Shown: positions 6,878 through 15,284, counted from the first letter of the stretch. The stretch: DNA of 23,610 bases from Candidatus Hodarchaeaceae archaeon (GCA_030018135.1 JASEGJ010000018.1:1-23610), one strand, 5' to 3'. The notes: generated by a model from the letters alone, not told the origin. Program-made: numbers and translations.

Positions 6878-7926
6878 GGATCATCTACAGGGACTTGAAA
6901 CACGGACAGATCAAGCTTGCAGTTGAAACGCTCGATGATCTCTGGCATTTGCAACGCCTCGTTGAGCCCGGCGATTTAGCCACCATGCCGACCTGGCGGC
7001 GGGAACGAGCCGAAATGGACAAGCTGAGACCGGAGCGGCTGGAGAAAAAGCCCCTGAAGCTATCGATAAAAGTTGAGGGCATTGAGTTTCACAGGTTCGC
7101 GAACAGGTTGCGCCTGCTCGGCACGATCGAGGTCGGCCCGGACAAGGGCAAGCACCACACATTCAGCCTCGAGCCGGGGGCAACGCTTACCCTGACCAAG
7201 CGATGGCGCCCAGACCACTTGGAGCGATTGCAAGAGGCGGTGAAAGCGAGCAGGCGGCCCCGCGTCTTGCTCGTTGCGCTTGACGATGCATCGGCTGAGC
7301 TCGGGATTGTTCGACAGTATGGTTTAGAGCAGCTGAGCACGATTACGCGCCCAACGGCAGGCAAGCATTACGTGGTCGAGCGCGAAGCGGATGAGTTAAA
7401 ATTTTTTCACAGGCTTGCCGCGGCGATGAGCGATGTCATGACACGCGAGGGTATTCGAGTTGCTATCGTCGCTGGGCCCGGCTTCACAAAGGACAACTTC
7501 TCCGCCTTTCTGCGAGAAGCCTATCCAGATCTCGCCGCCAAGATTAGGCGTGACGATGTCAGCTCCGGCGGCAGGACGGGGCTCTACGAGATCATCCGCC
7601 GCGGTTTGGTCGAGCGAGTTTCCGCAGAGGACCGCGTTTCATTTGAAACTATGTTGGTCGAGCGGCTAATGGGCGAGATAGCGAAGGAGGGATTGGCGGC
7701 CTATGGCAAGTCGGAGGTCGAGCGAGCGGCGTCTCTCGGTGCGGTTGAAAAGTTGCTGGTCGTAGACGAGATGTTACGCGAGCACGACGCAATTGAAGGG
7801 CTGCTCGAACAGGTACGGGAAACGCGGGGCAAGGTTATTGTGGTGAGCACAGAGCACGACGCGGGCAGACAGCTTAAAGGACTCGGTGGCATCGCCGCCC
7901 TACTCCGATTTAAGCTCAGGGGCTAG
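6874..7926 (+). CDS. pelA: mRNA surveillance protein pelota (Dom34)
   Basis: A 350-aa protein that, with archaeal aEF1A, rescues ribosomes stalled on mRNA and helps split them through ABCE1. It is full length. The N-terminal Sm-like domain begins MRIIYRDLKHGQIKLAVETLDDLWHL, as in all pelota proteins, and includes LLGTIEVGPDKGKHHTFSL. The central domain is eRF1-like (RVLLVALDDASAELGIV, then VAIVAGPGFTKDNF). The C-terminal domain ends with VIVVSTEHDAGRQLKGLGGIAALLRF. As is normal for pelota, there is no GGQ motif. The ATG overlaps the Hjc-like stop (ATGA). Confidence 0.95.
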   Translation: MRIIYRDLKHGQIKLAVETLDDLWHLQRLVEPGDLATMPTWRRERAEMDKLRPERLEKKPLKLSIKVEGIEFHRFANRLRLLGTIEVGPDKGKHHTFSLEPGATLTLTKRWRPDHLERLQEAVKASRRPRVLLVALDDASAELGIVRQYGLEQLSTITRPTAGKHYVVEREADELKFFHRLAAAMSDVMTREGIRVAIVAGPGFTKDNFSAFLREAYPDLAAKIRRDDVSSGGRTGLYEIIRRGLVERVSAEDRVSFETMLVERLMGEIAKEGLAAYGKSEVERAASLGAVEKLLVVDEMLREHDAIEGLLEQVRETRGKVIVVSTEHDAGRQLKGLGGIAALLRFKLRG

Positions 7927-8011
7927 ACCCCGTCCGGCATGACTGGCCATTTGGTTGACCTATGATTATTTATGTGGGGCCCCCCCCAACTATCACCGGA
8001 GAGGTGAGGGC

Positions 8012-8209
8012 ATGGAATCAACACTTTTATCTAATCTGCCCGAGATCGTTGGGAAGTTGTCCACTTACCTTCGCGATGCATCGCCGGCGGTCCTCATCGT
8101 CATCGGGGGCCTCCTATTTGTGTTTGCTGGCATGGCGAAATGGATAGTTAGGCTAGTTGGCGCGGGGCTGTTTATCTACGGGTTGCTGGCCGTTCTGCAT
8201 GTGATCTGA
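8012..8209 (+). CDS. Small two-helix membrane protein, unknown function
   Basis: A 65-aa protein with two hydrophobic segments: SPAVLIVIGGLLFVFAGMA, then a short loop with K and R, then VGAGLFIYGLLAVLHVI. ATG 8012 is preferred because GGTGAG ends three bases before it. A TATA-like GATTATTTATG lies about 40 bases upstream. The region just before has a C8 tract (7980-7987). I do not recognise the family. It stands alone between pelA and the phosphoesterase-lhr pair. Confidence 0.65.
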   Translation: MESTLLSNLPEIVGKLSTYLRDASPAVLIVIGGLLFVFAGMAKWIVRLVGAGLFIYGLLAVLHVI

Positions 8210-8264
8210 AGCTCAAATACATCGGCGGGCCGTTGACACCCGCAAAAAGCCGATTTTTGCCAAG

Positions 8265-8274
8265 TTATAATTTA
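8265..8274 (+). promoter_or_regulatory. TATA-like box for the phosphoesterase-lhr operon
   Basis: TTATAATTTA is a strong archaeal TATA-like sequence. Transcription would begin near 8295, only a few bases before or at the candidate start codons. Confidence 0.5.
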
Positions 8275-8306
8275 TGGCGTCTTAAAGTTACTTGTCCGTG
8301 GTTGCC

Positions 8307-9101
8307 ATGCTTGCAGCTCCAATTTATGGCGTACCTGCCCTAAGGATAAACATTGAACGGGAGCGCGTGTTAGTTGCGGCAGACTTACACTTAGGTATAG
8401 AAGGGGAGCTGGTTGCTCGCGGTGTTTCACTGCCCAGCCAAATACCCAAAGCCAAGGCAAGACTGATCGAGCTGATCAAACAGCATAAGCCGGATCGTCT
8501 GCTTTTTTTGGGGGACGTGAAACACAACGTGCCCATCGCGACTTGGCAGGAGTGGAGGGAGCTGCCGGATTTCTTCGCCAATCTGGCCAAACTCGCGCGC
8601 GTGGAGGTCATACCCGGTAACCACGATGGCGATATCGAGGGCATGGTATCGCCCGGGGTAATCATCCATGATTTTAAGGGCGTGGTATTGGGGAGGCGCA
8701 GGCGGATAGGTCTCATACACGGCCATGCGTGGCCCAATCCAAGCGTGCTGAATGTCGAGCTACTTGTGGCCGCCCATAATCACCCGGCCGTTGAGTTCAG
8801 GGACGAACTCGGGGCACGCACGATTGAGCACGTTTGGTTGAGGTGCAAGCTGGAGCCGAAGAAGTTCCCGAAGAAGCTTCGGGGTGCGATCGAGGGCGAC
8901 GGTCCTGAGTTATTGGTGATGCCTGCCTTCAGCGAGCTGGTGGGTGGTGCCGCGGTAAATAAATCCATACCCGAGGAGCTTCTCGGCCCCATGTTTAAGG
9001 CTGGTGCGGTAAAGCTCGATGAGGCAGAGGTCTACATGCTAGATGGAACTTTCTTGGGCACCATAGCCGCCCTGAGGAAGTTGAGGGGGGCCAAGCATTG
9101 A
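8307..9101 (+). CDS. Metallophosphoesterase of the helicase-associated (MJ0037-like) family
   Basis: A calcineurin-like metallophosphoesterase of about 264 aa. All metal-binding motifs are present: ADLHLG (D-x-H), LFLGDVKHN (GD), VIPGNHDGD (GNHD), LIHGHAWP (GH) and VAAHNHPAVEF. The C-terminal part ends with LLVMPAFSELVGG, which is typical of this subfamily. Homologues are often found next to a DEAD/DEAH helicase. Here the last four bases overlap the start of lhr, so the two are almost surely one operon and may act together on DNA or RNA ends. The start is uncertain: ATG 8307 is given, but GTG 8298 and TTG 8292 are closer to the expected transcription start after the TTATAATTTA box near 8269. 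Confidence 0.87.
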   Translation: MLAAPIYGVPALRINIERERVLVAADLHLGIEGELVARGVSLPSQIPKAKARLIELIKQHKPDRLLFLGDVKHNVPIATWQEWRELPDFFANLAKLARVEVIPGNHDGDIEGMVSPGVIIHDFKGVVLGRRRRIGLIHGHAWPNPSVLNVELLVAAHNHPAVEFRDELGARTIEHVWLRCKLEPKKFPKKLRGAIEGDGPELLVMPAFSELVGGAAVNKSIPEELLGPMFKAGAVKLDEAEVYMLDGTFLGTIAALRKLRGAKH

Positions 9102-11767
9102 GCATCGCGTCGCGTATGAGGGTGGGCGAGCCCCTCGAGCGGTGGGCCGCGGTCAGGTACGCCCGGCGACCATCCAGCGACGAAGAGAGCTTGGGTTGCT
9201 TGGAGGAGTACGTACGCGAGTGGTTCCACGGAAACTTTAGCGAACTTACCCCTCCGCAGCAGTATTCGTTTAAGCTCATATCGCAGGGCAAGAATGTCAT
9301 AATCACCGCGCCGACTGGCAGCGGCAAGACCTTAGCGGGTTTTCTGGCTATTCTCAGCGACCTCTTCAGGTTGGGTGAGCGCGGCAAACTTCAAGATAGC
9401 GTCTACTGCATTTACATCTCTCCTTTGAAGGCGCTCGATAACGACGTTCGTAAAAACCTGCTGGTGCCCCTCACCCAAATCAGGGAGATAGCTCGAGAGC
9501 GAGGTATAGAACTCCCCGAGGTGAGAATCGCCGTTAGGACGGGTGACGTCCCGCCACATGAAAAGCAGAGGCAGCTTAAACTACCTCCCCACATCCTCGT
9601 CACGACGCCGGAAAGCGTCGCCGTCTTACTAAATGCTCCTAAATTTGTACAGCACCTGAAGACGGTACGATGGGTTATCGTCGATGAAATACATGAACTT
9701 GCAAACAACAAGCGCGGCGTTCATCTCGCCCTTTCGCTTGAGCGATTACGTGAAGAGGTCGGAGCAGAATTTCAACGGATAGGTATGGGAGCCACCCTTC
9801 ATCCGCTTGAGGAGGCAGCGAGATATCTCGTGGGCAGCGATGACGAGGGCAGGCCTAGAAAATGCACGCTCGTCGACGTTAGTTGGTACAAGCCATTTGA
9901 CCTACAGGTCATGAGCCCTGTGCGAGATATCGTTCGAACGAGCGCTGGTCACATAAATGCGGCCCTTTACAGACTTCTCGACAAGCTCATAAGTTCGCAC
10001 ACCACGACGCTCGTGTTCACGAACACGAGAAGCGGCACGGAGCGGGTTAGCTATCACTTGAAGGATCGCTGGCCTGAGCGCTACAACGATGAAACGATAG
10101 GCGCTCATCATGGCTCACTTTCTCGAGATATTCGCTTAGATATCGAGGAGCGCCTGAAGAAAGGTATGCTAAAAGCCGTCATATCCTCGACCTCGCTTGA
10201 GCTGGGCATAGACATAGGCTACATAGACCTCGTGGCGCAGATAGGCTCGCCGAAAAGCGTAACCCGCGCGGTGCAGCGAATAGGGAGGAGCGGCCATAAG
10301 TTCAGGGATGTGGCGAAGGGCAGGATGATCGTGCTCGATCGGGATGACTTGGTCGAGTGTGCAGTTATGCTCAGGTGCGCTGAGCAGCGAAGGCTCGACG
10401 AGATAGATATGCCCTCGAACTGCCTCGACATTCTCGCGCAGCACGTCGTGGGAATGGGGCTGGCCAAAAAGTGGACCGTGCGGGATGCGCTTCGTGTGGT
10501 GAGGCGGGCTTACCCCTATCGCAACTTGGGTGAGGAAGACTTCAAAGCGCTGCTCCACTATCTCGCAGGCCACTACGCATCGCTCGAGGATCGCCGCGTA
10601 TACGGCAAGATATGGTACGACGAAAGCGACGACATGTTCGGTCGACGCGGCAAGTACACCCGCATCATCTACTACCTAAACCTCGGCGCCATCCCGGACG
10701 AGGTCAAGATAGATGTCTATCGGCACCGCGACCGCCGCTACATCGGTGGCATAGAGGAGGGCTTCCTGGAGCGCCTTCGTCCCGGCGATATCTTCGTGCT
10801 CGGGGGCAGGCTCTACAAATTTAGGTTTGCCAGGGGTATGCGATGCTTCGTCGACGATGCACCGAGGGGCGCGGTGCCGACCATCCCATCATGGTTCTCG
10901 GAGATGTTGCCCCTGAGCTTCGACTTGGCCCTTGAGGTTCGGAAATTCAGGGATGAGATGAGGCGAAAGCTCGATCGACGCGAGCCCAAGGAAAAAATCG
11001 TGAAATGGTTGCTAGAGGAATATCCGATGGATGAGAGGGCAGCAAACTCGCTGTATGAATACTTCAGGGAGCAGTACCTCTTCACTCATGGCAAGGTGCC
11101 GGCGAGCGACGAGTTGCTGGTCGAGCGCACCTATGACCTCGAGGGGAGGCGCTACTATGTATTTCATTCGCTTTTCGGGAGGCGAGTCAACGAGGCCCTC
11201 TCTAGGGCGGCCGCGATAATCGCTTCCAATATGCTCGATGCAAACGTGGCCGTTATCTTGAGCGACAATGGATTTGCGATGATGGTCCCGAGCGACAAGG
11301 AGCTAGATATCGAAGGGCTCGTTCGAGAGCTCACGCGCGTCGATCTCGAGGGGCTACTCAAGGCGAACATAAGGCGCACGGAGCTGATGAAGCGCAGGTT
11401 CAGGCACTGCGCGGCCAGAAGCTTTCTGGTGCTCCGAAATTATAAGGGCTACAAGATAAGCGTCGGCAAGCAGCAGCTCAGCTCTCAGACCCTGCTCAAC
11501 GTTACCGAGGAGATCGACTTGAACTTTCCCGTGATAAAGGAAACATACCGCGAGATCCTCGAGGACACGATGGATGTTAAGAAGGTGAAGCTCGTGCTCG
11601 ATTGGCTCAGAGATGGCAAACTCAAGCTCGATGTAATTTCGACGGATGTGCCGAGCCCGTTCGCCCACAACCTCATCGTGCTCGGCGAGGCCGATATCAT
11701 CCTGATGGAGGACCGCAAGAAGCGCCTGCTACAGCTTTATGAGGCCGTGATGAAGCGGATAAAGTAA
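9098..11767 (+). CDS. lhr: Lhr-type superfamily 2 ATP-dependent helicase
   Basis: An 889-aa helicase. Walker A is TAPTGSGKT (about 70-78), the DEIH box is IVDEIHEL (196-199), and motif VI is VQRIGRSGH (about 393-400), giving two RecA-like domains. The Lhr core follows, with a winged-helix region and the Lhr-specific C-terminal domain (WYDESDDMFGRRGKYTR, ALSRAAAIIASNMLDANV). The length fits archaeal Lhr proteins, which unwind DNA or RNA:DNA duplexes and recognise forked DNA. TTG 9098 overlaps the upstream phosphoesterase stop, with a G-rich GGGGGG ribosome-binding site. The gene is intact over 2.7 kb, with no internal stops. Confidence 0.94.
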   Translation: MSIASRMRVGEPLERWAAVRYARRPSSDEESLGCLEEYVREWFHGNFSELTPPQQYSFKLISQGKNVIITAPTGSGKTLAGFLAILSDLFRLGERGKLQDSVYCIYISPLKALDNDVRKNLLVPLTQIREIARERGIELPEVRIAVRTGDVPPHEKQRQLKLPPHILVTTPESVAVLLNAPKFVQHLKTVRWVIVDEIHELANNKRGVHLALSLERLREEVGAEFQRIGMGATLHPLEEAARYLVGSDDEGRPRKCTLVDVSWYKPFDLQVMSPVRDIVRTSAGHINAALYRLLDKLISSHTTTLVFTNTRSGTERVSYHLKDRWPERYNDETIGAHHGSLSRDIRLDIEERLKKGMLKAVISSTSLELGIDIGYIDLVAQIGSPKSVTRAVQRIGRSGHKFRDVAKGRMIVLDRDDLVECAVMLRCAEQRRLDEIDMPSNCLDILAQHVVGMGLAKKWTVRDALRVVRRAYPYRNLGEEDFKALLHYLAGHYASLEDRRVYGKIWYDESDDMFGRRGKYTRIIYYLNLGAIPDEVKIDVYRHRDRRYIGGIEEGFLERLRPGDIFVLGGRLYKFRFARGMRCFVDDAPRGAVPTIPSWFSEMLPLSFDLALEVRKFRDEMRRKLDRREPKEKIVKWLLEEYPMDERAANSLYEYFREQYLFTHGKVPASDELLVERTYDLEGRRYYVFHSLFGRRVNEALSRAAAIIASNMLDANVAVILSDNGFAMMVPSDKELDIEGLVRELTRVDLEGLLKANIRRTELMKRRFRHCAARSFLVLRNYKGYKISVGKQQLSSQTLLNVTEEIDLNFPVIKETYREILEDTMDVKKVKLVLDWLRDGKLKLDVISTDVPSPFAHNLIVLGEADIILMEDRKKRLLQLYEAVMKRIK

Positions 11768-11910
11768 AAGTTGCTTAAACATTACGGCCTCTAGAGTGAG
11801 CCACCCTTGGTACGACTTTGAGAACTATCCCATCGTCCTCTGATGTAAAACTCGTCGTTCTTTTAATTTTTAAAGTAATTACGACATATCGTTAGCTGGA
11901 AGAGGGCCGG

Positions 11911-12174
11911 GTGTGGTTTTTGGAGGAGAAAATTTACCTGGACAAAAATGCGCTCAAAGCGCTAGCTTTTGGTGGAGGGATTCTAGGAGTTTACAGGTTC
12001 GTTGAGGGCATTACCGTCGCACCAGAAGTTCCGGGAGTTCCACCTCCTATTATTCCACCTCAGGTCGTTCATGAGCCGGCATACCTCATCGTAGGTTTGG
12101 CACTGATCTCGATCGGCCTACCGCTTTCATATTTAGGCCTCCGCATCTGGAAAAGAATGCGCACACGTTCCTAA
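11911..12174 (+). CDS. Small membrane protein with proline-rich loop, unknown function
   Basis: An 87-aa protein with a first hydrophobic segment (LAFGGGILGVYRFVEGI), a loop rich in proline and valine (VPGVPPPIIPPQVV) that is likely extracellular, and a second membrane segment (LIVGLALISIGLPLSYLGL) followed by a basic tail KRMRTRS, probably cytoplasmic. The start is GTG 11911 with AGAGGG upstream. The 143 bases between lhr and this gene hold a TATA-like TTTAATTTTTAAAG near 11863-11876 and nothing else I can identify. The family is not recognised. Confidence 0.6.
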   Translation: MWFLEEKIYLDKNALKALAFGGGILGVYRFVEGITVAPEVPGVPPPIIPPQVVHEPAYLIVGLALISIGLPLSYLGLRIWKRMRTRS

Positions 12175-12247
12175 CTTTATCGTTCGGATAAAACCTAACA
12201 TTTTCGGCATTTTTTTAAATACAAAACAAAAGTCTTTCCTTAATGCG

Positions 12248-12424
12248 ATGAAAATGCTTAACAGGATGCCCTCCTCCAGCTTGATCTCGGCTATGGTTTG
12301 CTTGTCGCACTTTGCTCAACCGAAAGCAAAACGAGAGATCTCTAACAACCACTCAAAAGAGATATTCTCCAAGACGAAATGTAATAATACCATCACCTAC
12401 CATTTTGATACCAGAGGCACGTGA
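12248..12424 (+). CDS. Possible small ORF (58 aa), weak
   Basis: ATG 12248 to TGA 12424 is open for 58 residues. A TTTTTTTAAATAC box centred near 12218 would place the transcription start close to this ATG. The composition is not convincing, no motif is seen, and there is no ribosome-binding site. It fills most of the 260-base gap after the preceding membrane protein gene, which otherwise shows nothing. Confidence 0.2.
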   Translation: MKMLNRMPSSSLISAMVCLSHFAQPKAKREISNNHSKEIFSKTKCNNTITYHFDTRGT

Positions 12425-12432
12425 GGGGAAAA

Positions 12433-12830
12433 ATGAAAGAAAAGGGTAAAGTTACTTTATTTCTCTTGGTGATTTTTTTAGCGGTGGTTTTCTTGGGGTT
12501 GTCGTTACTCGAGCTTCGCTTAGGCCTACAAAGAAGGGCACGGTTCTCTCCATCACCCCTTCGAGCTTCTACGTGGGATTATCGACGCATGTTCTGAGGC
12601 GACACTAACGGACGCCGATGGCAACCCGCTGGCGGGCAAAGTTATCGTTTGGTCCTCGATTCCAAGTATCCCGACTGGCTGGGGTCCCGACCCCCAGGGA
12701 AACCCTTTCCCGGTTGAGACCGTGACCGATTCCCCTCGGCCAAGCGTCGATCACCTATAAGTCCCCTCTTGTCGACTCTGAAACCTCCGTGACGATCGTA
12801 GCTGAGTTCGCTGGTGATGAATTGCATGAG
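12433..12830 (+). pseudogene. Secreted or anchored Ig-like (Big-1-type) domain protein, frameshifted remnant
   Basis: ATG 12433 has GAGGGG just upstream and opens with a signal/anchor segment (VTLFLLVIFLAVVFLGLSLL). It then needs at least three frame changes, near 12535, 12595 and 12735, to read GTVLSITPSSFYVGLSTH, then ATLTDADGNPLAGKVIVW, then LGQASITYKSPLVDSE and VTIVAEFAGDELHEGS. Put together this is one bacterial-Ig/invasin-like beta-sandwich domain, as seen in surface proteins. In the single first frame only 54 residues are made. The last frame runs on into the next gene, whose own start is inside this remnant. Confidence 0.7.
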
Positions 12831-13439
12831 GGCAGTACGAATAGAAAAAAGGAAGTTGCAATCATCTTGCTGGCCATCGTCATCTCAACATGTCTGTGGC
12901 TTGTACCAGCTATGAGATCGACCCCAGAACCCCTTCTCCTTCCTTCTAAACCGCCTGAAATGGACGAACGCAGCATTGGTAATCCCCTCACGCTCGAGGA
13001 GGTCAAGGAAAGGGCATCGTTTCCCATCCTGATCCCAACTTACGTGCCCGAAGGCATACAGTTAGAGGAAATAAGAGGATTAAGGGGTCACTTGTGGTCG
13101 CCGGAAGACAACCGACTGATCTCAGATAACTCCTATTGGGAATTTCGGTTCTTCTTCTCCAAGGAGAACCTCGTCCTAACCATCAGCCGATCGTACCAAA
13201 AGATGACGCTCGAAGGACTCAAGCGCGCTTTCGTGGAGGAATATCCCAAATACCGCAGGTTAGTCGAAATTAATGGGTCACCTGGCTTCGTCCAAGAAAG
13301 TCACGTCAACCTTGTTGGCGAACAACTACCAGTGTTTTTAGACTGGTGGAACAACGACCTATACCTGAAATTCGCGATCAGCGGTTTTCTTCCGTCCGAA
13401 GAGCTGATAAGGATGGCGGAGTCATTGAGACCCGCCTAA
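12822..13439 (+). CDS. Membrane-anchored DUF4367-like protein
   Basis: A 205-aa protein with an N-terminal membrane anchor (KKEVAIILLAIVISTCLWLV) and an outside domain resembling DUF4367: LTLEEVKERASFPILIPTYV, a strand-rich middle, then LVEINGSPGFVQES, VFLDWWNNDLYLKFAI and EELIRMAESLRP. Such domains occur in anti-sigma-factor-like or sporulation-related proteins in bacteria; the role in archaea is unknown. TTG 12822 is chosen because GGTGAT ends three bases upstream, the same arrangement as carS. The frame is continuous with the Ig-like remnant upstream, so this could instead be the tail of a broken larger protein or a fusion made by deletion. Confidence 0.6.
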   Translation: MHEGSTNRKKEVAIILLAIVISTCLWLVPAMRSTPEPLLLPSKPPEMDERSIGNPLTLEEVKERASFPILIPTYVPEGIQLEEIRGLRGHLWSPEDNRLISDNSYWEFRFFFSKENLVLTISRSYQKMTLEGLKRAFVEEYPKYRRLVEINGSPGFVQESHVNLVGEQLPVFLDWWNNDLYLKFAISGFLPSEELIRMAESLRPA

Positions 13440-13446
13440 GTTCCTC

Positions 13447-13948
13447 ATGGGGAGAAAGTCATCTATGGTGGGGGGACGAGCACATGAAACCCTGCACCGG
13501 TCGTTAAAGCGACGCCGGATCGTTGGATTCATAGCATTCGGTTTCGCAGCTGCAGGAGTTGTGGTTTTATGGGGCCATATCCAGAAAAGAGCACCCATCC
13601 CCAGCTCACACTTCCTCCAACAGCCTTGGGTTGAATTACTCCAAGATAACGTAATCTTAGAACCAGGGGAGACAAAAGAGATCTATTGCATCTTGAGAAC
13701 TAAGTACTATTCCGCAAGCGAAAACTGGATCGTGAGCTATACTGGACTCGACGGAAGGCCAGCTTGGCCCGAAGGCATGAGGATCTATGCCCCCATCCGA
13801 AGGTGGGGCCCTACGAAAATGCCTTCATTCCGGTAACCATCGAAACCGACTCTGGGCTCAGACCCGCGTATACGTATTCTATATGGGCAACGATTATTCG
13901 CCGAAATGGCCAGCTAAGCTCACCTTGAAGGTTGAAAGGGCAGAATAG
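13447..13948 (+). pseudogene. Membrane-anchored secreted protein, frameshifted, unknown function
   Basis: The first frame (129 aa, to 13836) has a basic N-terminus and an anchor (IVGFIAFGFAAAGVVVLWG), then a beta-rich part including LEPGETKEIYCILRTKYYS. After about 13795 the sense continues in another frame as PKVGPYENAFIPVTIETDSG and LRPAYTYSIW. After about 13900 it continues in a third as YSPKWPAKLTLKVERAE, ending at 13948. The joined product looks like an Ig-like or CARDB-like sandwich domain, with alternating strands. Two indels are needed. It follows the DUF4367-like gene by seven bases and was probably co-transcribed with it. Confidence 0.6.
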
Positions 13949-14124
13949 GAAACGGTGCGATGTCGAGCTCGGTATCCCTTGCTGGCTCCGCATTATGAGT
14001 TCCGAGCAGGTAGAGGTGGCCAGAGAATAAGAGTCATTCACTGACTTATTGTTCGTTTGAAAGGAAAACTTTCGGGATAAACCTTTTTTCCAAAAATGAT
14101 GTTACATAAGCATAAGGCGGGCCG

Positions 14125-14883
14125 ATGAAGCTCTGGGACAAAATTGAGATAATTGAGCCTTATCCGGCAGTTTACATCCCCGAGATCGACTCCATCGCGA
14201 TCGCCGACCTCCACTTGGGCTACGAGGGCATCATGGCCGAGCAGGGCATCTTCGTCCCAAAGGTGCAGTTCGAGAAGGAGATGAAGATCCTCAAAGAAAT
14301 TATGGACAAGCAGAAGTCCGGCCGGATCGTCATCTGTGGTGATATCAAGCATGAATTTTCAGAGACCAGCTATCATGAGTTTATCGAAGTTACAGATCTC
14401 CTCACGTTTCTCCGCGGGCATCTCCGGGAGGTCATCGCACTCAAAGGAAACCACGATAACTACCTAATCCGCGTCACTAGGCGCCACGGTATTGCGCTTT
14501 ACGATGAGCTCGAACTTGGCGACTTTTACTTTATGCACGGCCACGAGGTGCCGGAAAGGTTACTGACTGCGGAGGCCACATACATCATCATGGCTCATGA
14601 ACACCCCGCGATCGTACTTTACGATGAGGTCGGCGGCAGGGAGAAGCTCGACTGCTTCCTGTACGGCAATGTCAACGATAAGAAGCTGCTAGTTTTGCCC
14701 GCCTTTTCGACTTTTGCCGAAGGGAGCCAAGTTAACACCATCCCTCGGGAGGAGCTCCTATCGCCCATTCTGAGGGAACTCGTCGATGTGGATAATCTAA
14801 GAGCGATTGGGATAGCCGAGGAGGTAGGCTGCTTGGAGTTTCCGGAGCTTCGGAGGCTCAGACCCCAAGCCTCCAAATTTTGA
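14125..14883 (+). CDS. Second metallophosphoesterase (MJ0037-like), paralogue of the lhr-linked one
   Basis: A 252-aa calcineurin-like phosphoesterase. The motifs are IADLHLGYEG, VICGDIKHEF, ALKGNHDNYL, FMHGHEVP, IMAHEHPAIVLYDEVGG and LLVLPAFSTFAEG, in the same order as in the copy at 8307-9101, so the two are paralogues. This one stands alone and is not followed by a helicase. ATG 14125 has a G-rich GGCGGG upstream. The TGA stop is also the first three bases of the palindrome at 14881. The 170 bases before the gene contain a TATA-like ATAAACC near 14076 and no other gene. Confidence 0.87.
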   Translation: MKLWDKIEIIEPYPAVYIPEIDSIAIADLHLGYEGIMAEQGIFVPKVQFEKEMKILKEIMDKQKSGRIVICGDIKHEFSETSYHEFIEVTDLLTFLRGHLREVIALKGNHDNYLIRVTRRHGIALYDELELGDFYFMHGHEVPERLLTAEATYIIMAHEHPAIVLYDEVGGREKLDCFLYGNVNDKKLLVLPAFSTFAEGSQVNTIPREELLSPILRELVDVDNLRAIGIAEEVGCLEFPELRRLRPQASKF

Positions 14884-14896
14884 TACACGTGTATCA
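14881..14896. promoter_or_regulatory. Perfect 16-bp palindrome TGATACACGTGTATCA, candidate operator
   Basis: A perfect inverted repeat that begins with the stop codon of the second phosphoesterase and lies 85 bases before the 67-aa gene. It matches the site at 2981-2996 in 15 of 16 positions. It could be an operator for the downstream gene; a purely structural role is less likely because the first copy is upstream of a gene. Confidence 0.55.
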
Positions 14897-14909
14897 ATAA
14901 GAATTTTAG

Positions 14910-14929
14910 CCGGCGTTTTTAGTCGCCGG
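14910..14929 (+). terminator. Hairpin CCGGCG-N8-CGCCGG followed by GTTTT
   Basis: Six perfect stem bases, an 8-base T-rich loop and a trailing GTTTT lie 26 bases after the phosphoesterase stop. It may end that transcript. Archaeal termination relies mainly on T tracts, so the hairpin itself may or may not matter. Confidence 0.35.
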
Positions 14930-14981
14930 GTTTTGGCAGGAGGTTTTAAAGCATCAAAAAAAGACCTTTTCTTGGATAAAA

Positions 14982-15185
14982 ATGGGTGTCGTATTCGGAC
15001 CCGAGGACGCGTTAAAGGGGCGCAAACGGATGCTCAAGAGGGCGGCGCGAGACCTCAGCCCAGCGCACATGGAGCGGGTAGAGGATATCCTCCGCGGATG
15101 GGATGAGAAATCGGAGCAAAGGCTCATAGAGCTTTTGGGCGAGGAAAGGGCCAAGCGACTCCTAAGGGAGCTTCAAATGGAGTAA
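14982..15185 (+). CDS. Small charged helical protein (67 aa), unknown function
   Basis: ATG 14982 to TAA 15185. The product is rich in R, K, E and L, and reads as three helices with heptad-like spacing: EDALKGRKRMLKRAARDL, then AHMERVEDILRGWDEKSEQ, then IELLGEERAKRLLRELQ. No cysteines or membrane segments are present. A TTTTAAA box at about 14944-14950 is well placed to start transcription just before the ATG, so a leaderless message is possible. Coding is supported by codon-like composition and isolation between clear genes. The family is not recognised; a nucleic-acid-binding or adaptor role is only a guess. Confidence 0.6.
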   Translation: MGVVFGPEDALKGRKRMLKRAARDLSPAHMERVEDILRGWDEKSEQRLIELLGEERAKRLLRELQME

Positions 15186-15245
15186 AATTTATCCGCGGGG
15201 CAATTTTAAAAAAGCGCCGGGCGAAGCGATTTTCCCTCTAAAGGT

Positions 15246-15254
15246 TTTTATATA
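15246..15254 (+). promoter_or_regulatory. TATA-like box for the FAD dehydrogenase gene
   Basis: TTTTTATAT, followed by AGG, lies about 35 bases before the start codon and would begin transcription near 15275, just before the GGGGTGAT ribosome-binding site. Confidence 0.45.
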
Positions 15255-15284
15255 GGCGCCAGCATTAAGGCTCGGGGTGATTTG

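Noticed and set aside
7976-7987. G4C8 tract upstream of the small membrane gene
   Set aside because: It is not inside a coding frame that I trust, and there is no sign of phase variation; noted only as a possible site of sequencing error.
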